Position numbers and translations under genes: made by a program. Below are positions 8,135 to 15,249 of a stretch of DNA of 64,000 bases, one piece after another (position 1 is the first letter of the stretch; the number at the start of each line of letters is the position of its first letter). Source of the DNA: Bacteroidales bacterium UBA5429 (GTDB lineage: Bacteria > Bacteroidota > Bacteroidia > Bacteroidales > WCHB1-69); contig DIRT01000017.1 of NCBI GenBank assembly GCA_002427605.1, forward strand, positions 1-64,000. Reading direction: 5' to 3'. A model generated the notes under the pieces. The model was not told where the DNA came from. It saw only the letters and a list, made by a program, of their open reading frames with translations, and made no database searches.

Positions 8135-9013
8135 TCAAGCAAGTGATTCATTGGAACTGTTAACCTCTTCAGTCTGTTGTTTGGGTTTACGAGGTGGGAA
8201 ATTGATTTCATGAATAGCACCGGTAGGACATACCTCTGCACATTTTCTACATAGTTTACATTTATTAAAATCAATGTAAGCCAGGAAGTTATTTACAGTG
8301 ATCGCATCATGAGGGCATACCTGAACACATTTACTGCATCCGATACAGGCAACAGAACAGTTTTTCCTGGCTACTCCTCCTTTTTCCTGATTGGAGCAGG
8401 CAACATAGATTCTCATACCTCGTTTTCCCTTATTGCGAAGTTCCAATAGTGTTCTGGGACAAGCTTTTACACAAGCACCACAAGCAACACATTTCTCCTC
8501 GATAACAGTTGGAAGTTTCGTATCCGGATCCATATAAATGGCATCAAATTGACAAACGGTAACACAATCGCCACAGCCCAGGCATCCGTACTGGCAGCCA
8601 CTTTCACCGGCAAATAAAGTGTTAGCGTAAGCACAACTTAAAGCTGAGTCATACAATGATTTAGCAGGTGCTGATTCACAAGTACCGTTACATCTCAACA
8701 CGGCAATTTTTGGTTCAGTTGCCTCTGCAGTTAAACCGAGCAGTCCGGCAATATTATCCATTGTGGATGAACCATCGGCAGGACAGTTCAATCCGTCCAA
8801 TGAGCCCGCTTTCACGATGGCCTCTGCCAATCCTTTACAGCCCGGATATCCGCAGCCGCCACAATTGGCTCCCGGCAACAATTCTGCCACTTCGTCGATA
8901 AGAGGATCCTCTTCAACGCGAAATTTTTTGGCAATATAGTACAAAATGACCGCAGATAGCAAACCGATGGTTCCTAATACTACAGTTGCAATGATAATAA
9001 TTTTGTAATCCAT
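8135..9013 (-). CDS. rnfB: Electron transport complex subunit RnfB
   Basis: RnfB is the ferredoxin-like entry subunit of Rnf, anchored in the membrane. The 292-residue protein has an N-terminal transmembrane helix (about residues 4-28). The Fe-S cluster motif CGGCGYPGC is at 51-59 with C77. A run of ferredoxin CxxCxxCxxxCP motifs follows (CLGCGDCVTVC, CVACGACVKACP, CIGCSKCVQVCP, CKLCRKCAEVCP). It is complete. The partner rnfC follows after 10 bases, but rnfD, rnfG, rnfE and rnfA, usually in the same operon, are absent from this locus. Confidence 0.96.
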   Translation of the reverse strand: MDYKIIIIATVVLGTIGLLSAVILYYIAKKFRVEEDPLIDEVAELLPGANCGGCGYPGCKGLAEAIVKAGSLDGLNCPADGSSTMDNIAGLLGLTAEATEPKIAVLRCNGTCESAPAKSLYDSALSCAYANTLFAGESGCQYGCLGCGDCVTVCQFDAIYMDPDTKLPTVIEEKCVACGACVKACPRTLLELRNKGKRGMRIYVACSNQEKGGVARKNCSVACIGCSKCVQVCPHDAITVNNFLAYIDFNKCKLCRKCAEVCPTGAIHEINFPPRKPKQQTEEVNSSNESLA

Positions 9014-9033
9014 AAACTAATTCTATTAGAATG

Positions 9034-9041
9034 CAAAAATA
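9034..9041 (-). promoter_or_regulatory. -7 element for rnfBC
   Basis: The minus strand reads TATTTTTG followed by C, 20 bases before the rnfB start. It sits back to back with the plus-strand element at 9055-9062 in a 65-base divergent intergenic region. Confidence 0.6.
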
Positions 9042-9054
9042 AGAATATTTTTTT

Positions 9055-9062
9055 TAATTTTG
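9055..9062 (+). promoter_or_regulatory. -7 element for the BatA-like gene
   Basis: TAATTTTG followed by C matches TAnnTTTG. It lies 16 bases upstream of the start at 9079, giving a very short leader. Confidence 0.6.
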
Positions 9063-9078
9063 CCAAAAAATAATATCA

Positions 9079-11124
9079 ATGCAGTTTACTTATCCATATT
9101 TTCTTTTTGCTCTCTTTACTATACTGATAGTCATTGCAATCCATCTATTTAATTTTAGGAGATTTAAAGTTGAATATTTTTCAAATGTAAAACTATTACA
9201 AGATATTCTGCTTAAAACAAAAAAAGAGTCTCAATTAAAAAAGTTGATTGTCCTCTTACTGCGTATTTTAGCCATAACCTGTTTGGTTTTTGCTTTTGCA
9301 CAGCCCTATATTCCAAGAAAAAATCAAAAAAGTGAGAGTGGAAACTTGATTACCGTTTTTGTTGATAACTCTTTTTCCATGGAGGCGAATTCAACCTCCG
9401 GCTCATTGATTAAAGAGTCTGTAGATGCCGCAAAAAAGATTGTAGATGCTTTTTCATACAATGATGAATTTCTACTGATAACGCATGATTTTCTTCCTCA
9501 ACACACGCATATTTCAAATAAGGAAGAGATTCTGACCCAATTGGATGAGATTCAAATTACTCCTCAAAGCAGAACGCTGCAAGAAATTTTGCTATTTAAA
9601 GAAAATGCAGCTTTTAACTCCAAAATGAAGAATGAGATTGTCTATTATATCTCCGATTTTCAGAAAAATCAGTTTGACTTTTCAGCATTGCTGCGAGATA
9701 CCCTTTCTTCCAATTTTTTGGTTCCAATTACAGCTGCACAAGTCAATAACATAGCGATTGATTCTTGTTGGTTTTCAGCTCCGGTTTTCAAAAAAGGCTA
9801 TAACGTGTTGCTCAATGTCAGAGTGCAAAACTATGGGGAGACCGATGTAGTTAAATTGCCCTTGAAACTATACGTTAACGGAGCACAAAAAGGGTTGACA
9901 GCGCTGGATATCAAGGCGAAAAGTTATGCTGACGCACAAATCTCTTACACCATTAACGAACAGGGAACGCAAACCGCTTATTTGGAGATCAATGATGCGC
10001 CCATTAACTACGACGATCGTCTCTATTTTACCTATCCTGTTTTTGATCAGAGTTCTATCATTTCAATATCCGGGGGGAAGCCCAACAGATATATTGATGC
10101 ATTATACGGAAAAGATTCGCTCTTTCAACTGACTGTGATGCCTGTTGCCCAGATTGACTACTCGCTATTCCCGGAAACCGCTTTGTTGATCCTGGATCAA
10201 GTGGAGAGTTTTTCGAGTGGCTTGCAAGATCAACTGGTGAAATATCTTGAAGGGGGAGCTCAGATTTTGCTTTTCCCTCCTGATACTTTAGATCGCACAT
10301 CCTGGAATCAGTTTTTAAGCAGTGTACAACTGCCTGCCATTGAATCTCTGGTAAAACAACCTCTGAAAATGGGAGAAATCAACTACGAAAGTCCTTACTA
10401 TAAAGATGCACTGGAAAGGGAAGAGGAGCAAATAGAAAAACCGACAATCCTCCAATATTACCGTTTTGGTTCTGTTCAAAGAAGTATGGAATTGATTGTA
10501 AATCTGGAAAATGGAGAGCCTTTGTTGAGTTATTTCCCTGTGGGTACAGGCGGAGTTTTCCTTTCAGCTGTGGCTTTGAATGATCTTTTTGGGAATGCCC
10601 ACAAGCACGCGCTCTTTTTTATTCCGTTGCACAATATTGCGATTCAAAGTCAGGTTCAGCCCCAGCTTTATTACACCATTGGGAAGGATCAGCATGTGTT
10701 GGTTCCGCGTAAACAGACACAGAGAGATGAGGTAGCTTCCTTAAAATCAAGAAATAACGGGGAGCAGTTTATTCCCGAACAGCAAAACAGAGGCAATGAT
10801 CTGGCGGTGAGTTTCCACAATCAGATTACCACTCCCGGTTTCTACGATTTGACCTTCGGGGATGACACCTTGTCCACCTGGGCGATGAACTTCAATCGCC
10901 GGGAATCACAATTGGAGTATTTTTCCAAAAAAGATTTGGAGAATATCACCAAAAACAGTACAGCCAAGGTTGAAATACTCAATTTCCAGGTAAAGGACCT
11001 CACCAAATCGGTTGCCGACAAGCTAACCGGAATCGCCTTATGGCGCTATTTTATCATGCTCGCGCTATTTTTCTTCCTTGCAGAGGTGCTGGTTCTACGC
11101 TTGTGGGGAAGAGCGAAGTATTGA
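9079..11124 (+). CDS. BatA-like membrane protein with degenerate von Willebrand A domain
   Basis: The 681-residue protein begins with two membrane segments (about residues 4-24 and 55-77), as in the BatA N-terminal double-transmembrane domain. A VWA-like region follows with a MIDAS-type DNSFSM near residue 95. A long periplasmic part and a final transmembrane helix near residues 653-674 complete it. This architecture is common in Bacteroidetes. The molecular role is unknown, although relatives are linked to aerotolerance operons. Here it stands alone without MoxR or BatB, which weakens that link. Its stop codon abuts a heptamer repeat. Confidence 0.8.
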   Translation: MQFTYPYFLFALFTILIVIAIHLFNFRRFKVEYFSNVKLLQDILLKTKKESQLKKLIVLLLRILAITCLVFAFAQPYIPRKNQKSESGNLITVFVDNSFSMEANSTSGSLIKESVDAAKKIVDAFSYNDEFLLITHDFLPQHTHISNKEEILTQLDEIQITPQSRTLQEILLFKENAAFNSKMKNEIVYYISDFQKNQFDFSALLRDTLSSNFLVPITAAQVNNIAIDSCWFSAPVFKKGYNVLLNVRVQNYGETDVVKLPLKLYVNGAQKGLTALDIKAKSYADAQISYTINEQGTQTAYLEINDAPINYDDRLYFTYPVFDQSSIISISGGKPNRYIDALYGKDSLFQLTVMPVAQIDYSLFPETALLILDQVESFSSGLQDQLVKYLEGGAQILLFPPDTLDRTSWNQFLSSVQLPAIESLVKQPLKMGEINYESPYYKDALEREEEQIEKPTILQYYRFGSVQRSMELIVNLENGEPLLSYFPVGTGGVFLSAVALNDLFGNAHKHALFFIPLHNIAIQSQVQPQLYYTIGKDQHVLVPRKQTQRDEVASLKSRNNGEQFIPEQQNRGNDLAVSFHNQITTPGFYDLTFGDDTLSTWAMNFNRRESQLEYFSKKDLENITKNSTAKVEILNFQVKDLTKSVADKLTGIALWRYFIMLALFFFLAEVLVLRLWGRAKY

Positions 11125-11140
11125 AAGTCGAAAGTCGAAA
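11123..11140. repeat. Heptamer tandem repeat GAAAGTC, 2.5 units
   Basis: The units GAAAGTC GAAAGTC GAAA begin inside the TGA stop codon of the preceding gene. The unit is the same as at 198-215. Confidence 0.65.
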
Positions 11141-11194
11141 TGAATAAATTGTTATAAATTTTCTATTTTTTTTATTTTGAAAAAAGAATAATTA

Positions 11195-11275
11195 GGGGGC
11201 AGAATGGGTGTTGCTCTTTTGATATTCCATTTCCCCACTCTGGAATATGATACCTTTATGGATGTGAGTGATCAA
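11195..11275 (-). repeat. Dispersed intergenic repeat, copy B (inverted)
   Basis: On the minus strand the order is ATTGATCAC, TAAAGGTAT, TTCCAGAGTGGGGAAA (complement of 11230-11245), then CTGCCCCC (complement of 11195-11202). This matches copy A (214-298) over about 85 bases with the same spacing between landmarks. The A-rich tail differs. Confidence 0.6.
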
Positions 11276-11329
11276 TTACGGATAACGAATCGTTAATTCA
11301 TAATTCTACCTTCTAAATTCTAAATTTAC

Positions 11330-11406
11330 AATAATGTCACCCCTTCGGGGTTCTTTTGGTTCTTGGGGTCAACATTTTGCTATAATAATGTCACCCCTTC
11401 GGGGTT
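11330..11406. repeat. REP-like pair with CCCCTTCGGGG hairpins
   Basis: Two perfect 23-base copies, 11330-11352 and 11384-11406, are 31 bases apart. Each contains ACCCCTTCGGGGT, an imperfect-loop palindrome that would form a 5-bp GC stem. The pattern of paired short GC hairpins in an AT-rich intergenic region is that of REP/BIME-type elements, which are often mobilised in trans by Y1 (RAYT) transposases. No such gene is in this window. Confidence 0.75.
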
Positions 11407-11599
11407 TTAAATTTGAAGGTATAATTTTAAAATTATGCAATATTTGATCATAACAACCAGATAATCAACCACATCAATAGGAGGCTGTCTCATAACAAGG
11501 CACCCTTTTTTTCACTATTATGCGGCACACGCCATTTTTTCTCTATCCAACTTCTCAACTTTGCAATATGATAGAAAAAATTCCATACACACTTTTAGT

Positions 11600-11745
11600 G
11601 ATACTATCTATTCCAGAGTGGGGTGACAGATTAACAGAAAAGACACTACAAATCCTGCCCCCTGTTTTTTTTATTTCAAAAAGAAAAAGAAAAAATAAAT
11701 AAGAAGTAAGAAATTGAAAATCAAGCGGATCCGTAATTTATTTCG
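11600..11745 (+). repeat. Dispersed intergenic repeat, copy C
   Basis: TTCCAGAGTGGGG (11611-11623), CTGCCCCC (11655-11662), an A-rich AATAAGAAGTAAG tract and GAAAATCAAGCGG (11716-11728) follow the order of copy A. In both copies the element is directly followed by heptamer-type sequence and then by the 3' end of a minus-strand gene (lipB or nadK). Confidence 0.6.
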
Positions 11746-11759
11746 ACTTTCGCCTTTAG

Positions 11760-12656
11760 TCAATGGTTTTCATTAACATTCCGGAGGTCGATGCCCCACA
11801 TGAGTTTTTCGCGGATGACGGAAAAGTAATCGGAGCTGAAGAAACGGGGTGTCTGGATGGAAAAAGCCTCTTTGGTGATGGTTAATGTGCAGGGGTTCTC
11901 GATTTCGTAACGGGTTGAGTCTAAGGATAATAGGAATCGATTGGAGCGACTTTGAACCCGGATGGTGATCCGATCCTGATCCTGAACGACAATGGGACGA
12001 ACCGCCAAAGTATGAGATGAGATCGGGGTAATCACATGAACCTGAGCGGAAGGATGAATAATGGGACCGCCGCAACTCAATGAGTAGGCAGTTGATCCTG
12101 TCGGAGTTGCAATGATCAGTCCGTCAGCCCAATAGGTGTTGACTTTAACCCCATTCACCCAAACGAGAATGCCGTTGATAGAGGTCTCATCTGAAGGTCT
12201 GATGGTTACATCATTCACTGCAAACAGATTCTTAAACGGGAGTTGTTGATCTGCTTCAATATGGAGCAAAGATCTTTTTTCTATCTCATAATCATTGTTG
12301 ATTAGCGCTTCAATCGCGGCTTCGAAGTTCTTTTTGGTGATCACTGTCAGAAACCCGATTCTTCCGGTATTGACTCCCACGACCGGAATTTGTAAATCCG
12401 CAACCAGATTGGCTGCATCGATAAAAGAACCATCTCCCCCAAACGAGATGATAAAATCGATGGGGGAGAGGGCTTTTAAATTTTCATAAGTTGAGAAGGG
12501 AGTAGTTTTTAACGGGCACTCTTTCATAAAAGGCTCATTTTGTAAATTTTCATGAGCAATCAGTTGAACCTGATGTTGAGATAACAGCTTTAAAACCGAG
12601 GTAATAAAGGGGTTATCTTTATAATTATGGGGCCTGCTGTAGAGTGCAATTCTCAT
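11760..12656 (-). CDS. nadK: NAD kinase
   Basis: NadK phosphorylates NAD+ to NADP+ with ATP or polyphosphate in the cytoplasm. The 298-residue protein has the GGDGS motif at 73-77, the NAD-binding region near 127, and the conserved GSTAYSLSCGGPI stretch in the C-terminal domain. The length is normal. Its ATG overlaps the TAA of buk by one base (TAATG), implying translational coupling with butyrate kinase. It ends 15 bases inside the border of the repeat island. Confidence 0.96.
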   Translation of the reverse strand: MRIALYSRPHNYKDNPFITSVLKLLSQHQVQLIAHENLQNEPFMKECPLKTTPFSTYENLKALSPIDFIISFGGDGSFIDAANLVADLQIPVVGVNTGRIGFLTVITKKNFEAAIEALINNDYEIEKRSLLHIEADQQLPFKNLFAVNDVTIRPSDETSINGILVWVNGVKVNTYWADGLIIATPTGSTAYSLSCGGPIIHPSAQVHVITPISSHTLAVRPIVVQDQDRITIRVQSRSNRFLLSLDSTRYEIENPCTLTITKEAFSIQTPRFFSSDYFSVIREKLMWGIDLRNVNENH

Positions 12657-13726
12657 TATTTATACTCTTTTGCTTCAATCTCTTTGTTAATCACCATAAG
12701 TGCGTTGAAGGCCAAAGCTTTTATTTCATCTTCACCGGGATAAACTTTAATTGGAGCAATCCATTCAACATATTGTGTTATTTTCTCAATCATGGGTTTG
12801 CCGTAAGCAATCCCACCGGTTAAAAGAATCGCATCAATTTTGCCTTTGAGGACTGTAGCTGCTGCTCCAATCTCTTTTGCAATTTGATATGCCATTGCAT
12901 TTTCAATCAGTATTGCTTTAGGATCACCTGCTGCTGCCATTTTTTCCACTTCATAAGCATCGTTGGTATTGAAATAGGCAACATAACCTCCCTTTCCAAC
13001 AATCATCTTTTTGACCTCTTCTTTGGAGTATTTTCCGCTAAAGCAGACATCAACAATTTGGTGCATTGGAAGTGTTCCGGAGCGTTCAGGAGAGAATGGA
13101 CCATCCCCGTCCAAAGCCTGGTTCACGTCGATTACTTTTCCTTTTAGGTGTGCTCCAACACTGATTCCGCCGCCCATGTGAGCAATAATCAAGTTGAGAT
13201 CTTCATATTGTTTATTCTCAGATGCTGCAAAAGTTCTGGCAATCGCTTTTTGATTTAAAGCGTGGAAAATACAGATTTTCTCAAACAAAGGGTGACCTGT
13301 GATACGAGCTACATCTTGTAGTTCATCCACCACAACGGGGTCTGCAATGTAGGAAGCATCGAGTCCGATTTCCTTTGCAATCAGGTCTGCAATGAGTCCA
13401 CCCAAATTGGATGCATGTTCACCGGAATAGCCGATAGTGAGGTGTTCTTTGAGGAGTTCATTCACTTTGTATGTACCGGAAGGGATCGGTTTAATCAGCC
13501 CACCACGACCGATAACGAACTGAATGGCCTCAACTTCAATTTCATTCTCACGTAATGTGTTGAGAATAATCTCTTTTCTAAAATCAACCTGATCTGTGAT
13601 TTTTTTAAATGGAGCTAACTCTTCAGCTGAATGTTTAATATTTTTAATAAAAACCTGTTTGTTATTTTCAAAAACAGCAATTTTAGTTGATGTTGAACCT
13701 GGATTTATGGCAAGGATTTGTGTCAT
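12656..13726 (-). CDS. buk: Butyrate kinase
   Basis: Butyrate kinase converts butyryl phosphate and ADP to butyrate and ATP, the energy-conserving last step of butyrate fermentation. Related kinases act on branched-chain acyl phosphates. The 356-residue protein has the ASKHA phosphate motif NPGSTSTK at 6-13, AHMGGGIS near 187 and LTGGIAYG near 305, typical of this family. The usual partner phosphate butyryltransferase (ptb) is not beside it. Upstream is rocD (18-base gap), and downstream nadK overlaps by one base. Branched-chain or valerate substrates from amino-acid fermentation are possible. Confidence 0.92.
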   Translation of the reverse strand: MTQILAINPGSTSTKIAVFENNKQVFIKNIKHSAEELAPFKKITDQVDFRKEIILNTLRENEIEVEAIQFVIGRGGLIKPIPSGTYKVNELLKEHLTIGYSGEHASNLGGLIADLIAKEIGLDASYIADPVVVDELQDVARITGHPLFEKICIFHALNQKAIARTFAASENKQYEDLNLIIAHMGGGISVGAHLKGKVIDVNQALDGDGPFSPERSGTLPMHQIVDVCFSGKYSKEEVKKMIVGKGGYVAYFNTNDAYEVEKMAAAGDPKAILIENAMAYQIAKEIGAAATVLKGKIDAILLTGGIAYGKPMIEKITQYVEWIAPIKVYPGEDEIKALAFNALMVINKEIEAKEYK

Positions 13727-13744
13727 AATTCTATAATTAGTTGA

Positions 13745-14971
13745 TTAATCAAAAGATAAAATAGCTTCTTTAATAATGGCGATAGCTTCGCGTAATTGTT
13801 CTTCAGTGATCACCAAAGGAGGAGCAAAGCGGATAATATGCTGGTGTGTAGGTTTTGCCAATACTCCCATCTCTTTCATTTTCACGCATACGTCCCAAGC
13901 TTCTTTTCCATTTTTAGGTTTAATAACAATCGCATTGAGCAACCCTTTTCCTCTCACGATTTCAATCATATCGCTTTGAACTTTTTTCATTTCATCACGG
14001 AAGATTTTACCCAAATATTCAGCTTTTTCTGCTAAGTTTTCCTCTTTTACGACTTCTAACGCAGCTATAGCCACTTTACACGCTACAGGATTTCCTCCAA
14101 ATGTAGAGCCATGCTCACCCGGTTTGATATTGAGCATAATCTCATCATTAGCCAACACTACAGATACGGGGAAAACTCCGCCGGAGAGCGCTTTTCCTAA
14201 GATTAAGATGTCCGGTTTTACATTTTCATGGTCGCAAGCCAATAATTTTCCGGTTCTGGCGATTCCGGTTTGTACTTCGTCAGCAATAAAGAGTACATTT
14301 TTAGCTTTACACAATTCGTAAGCTTTAGCTAAGAACTGATCTTCAGGAACATAAACGCCTGCTTCTCCCTGAATCGGTTCAACTAAAAATCCGGCAATGT
14401 TAGGATCTTCCAATGCTTTTTCTAATGCGGGAATATCATTGTAAGGGATTCTTACAAAACCCGGAGTGTATGGACCATAGCCTGAATATGCAGATGGATC
14501 ATTAGACATAGAAATGATAGTGATCGTTCTGCCGTGGAAGTTTCCTTCGCAGCAGATAATCTTAGCTTGGTTTTCAGGAATACTCTTGTTCATATATCCC
14601 CATTTTCTACACAGTTTTAAAGCAGTTTCTACCGCTTCAGCACCGGAGTTCATGGGTAACATTCTGTCAAATCCAAAATATTCGGTAATATATTTTGCAT
14701 AAACACCCAAAATATCATTATAAAAAGCACGCGAAGTGAGGGTTAAAGTTTTACCTTGCTCAATTAACGCGTTGATAATTTTGGGGTGACAGTGACCTTG
14801 ATTTACAGCGGAATAGGCTGATAAAAAGTCAAAATATTTCTTACCTTCAACATCCCATACAAAAGGACCTTCACCTCTGGAAAGTACAACTTCGAGTGGA
14901 TGATAGTTGTGAGCGCCATATTGCTCCTCTAGTTGGATTGCCTCCTGACTTGATGTAATTTTTTTAATCAT
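13745..14971 (-). CDS. rocD: Ornithine aminotransferase
   Basis: This class III PLP aminotransferase of 408 residues matches ornithine aminotransferase, which converts ornithine and 2-oxoglutarate to glutamate-5-semialdehyde and glutamate. The PLP lysine is K260 in ILILGKALSGG. The cofactor Asp lies in FIADEVQTG (residues 228-236), and the N-terminal NYHPLEVVLSRGEG is characteristic of OAT rather than acetylornithine aminotransferase. It has a -7 element at 15019-15026 and is first in rocD-buk-nadK. It is divergent from the flavoprotein fusion, which suggests shared amino-acid catabolism. Confidence 0.93.
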   Translation of the reverse strand: MIKKITSSQEAIQLEEQYGAHNYHPLEVVLSRGEGPFVWDVEGKKYFDFLSAYSAVNQGHCHPKIINALIEQGKTLTLTSRAFYNDILGVYAKYITEYFGFDRMLPMNSGAEAVETALKLCRKWGYMNKSIPENQAKIICCEGNFHGRTITIISMSNDPSAYSGYGPYTPGFVRIPYNDIPALEKALEDPNIAGFLVEPIQGEAGVYVPEDQFLAKAYELCKAKNVLFIADEVQTGIARTGKLLACDHENVKPDILILGKALSGGVFPVSVVLANDEIMLNIKPGEHGSTFGGNPVACKVAIAALEVVKEENLAEKAEYLGKIFRDEMKKVQSDMIEIVRGKGLLNAIVIKPKNGKEAWDVCVKMKEMGVLAKPTHQHIIRFAPPLVITEEQLREAIAIIKEAILSFD

Positions 14972-15018
14972 AAATATACTGTTTTTGAATATTAATAATG
15001 TGCCATCAAATTAACCTG

Positions 15019-15026
15019 CAAATATA
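15019..15026 (-). promoter_or_regulatory. -7 element for rocD-buk-nadK
   Basis: The minus strand reads TATATTTG followed by C, 47 bases before the rocD start. The 278-base divergent region also holds inverted arms TTCATTCC (15071-15078) and GGAATGAA (15136-15143), which could be an operator but are far apart. Confidence 0.6.
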
Positions 15027-15173
15027 AAGAAAAGGATTCAATTAAATGGTTTTATTTAAAATTATTCTGTTTCATTCCGTCGTTTTCGCTGATATCAAGA
15101 CAAATAGAATTGAGCTCTTTTGTAAAAAATGTTGGGGAATGAAAAAAAATTTTAATCATGCCATTAATTATTG

Positions 15174-15181
15174 TATATTTG
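15174..15181 (+). promoter_or_regulatory. -7 element for the flavoprotein-hpt-adk unit
   Basis: TATATTTG followed by C lies 68 bases before the ATG at 15250. No clear TTG at -33 was found. Confidence 0.6.
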
Positions 15182-15249
15182 CTTTTTGTTAAAATGAGGA
15201 CAAAAAGATTCTATCTATTTTAAATTGAGAACAATACAGTTTTTTATTT

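Larger units (their letters stand above)
11125..11759. other. 635-base intergenic island made of repeats
   Basis: No credible gene is present. A 60-codon frame at 11520-11702 overlaps repeat copy C and has no recognisable features. In order, the stretch holds the end of a heptamer repeat, an inverted dispersed-repeat copy (B), a duplicated 23-base REP-like sequence, a possible insertion-sequence end at 11481-11500, dispersed-repeat copy C, and an inverted heptamer run directly against the 3' end of nadK. It looks like a landing site for small repeated elements between convergent genes. Confidence 0.6.

Noticed and set aside
8125..8274. N-terminal extension of RnfC
   Set aside because: The 50 extra codons read only through the 3' end of rnfB in another frame. 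The conserved RnfC start is at 8124.
11520..11702. Open frame of 60 codons in the repeat island
   Set aside because: It overlaps repeat copy C, has no homology-like features and ends in a low-complexity lysine stretch from the A-rich tract.
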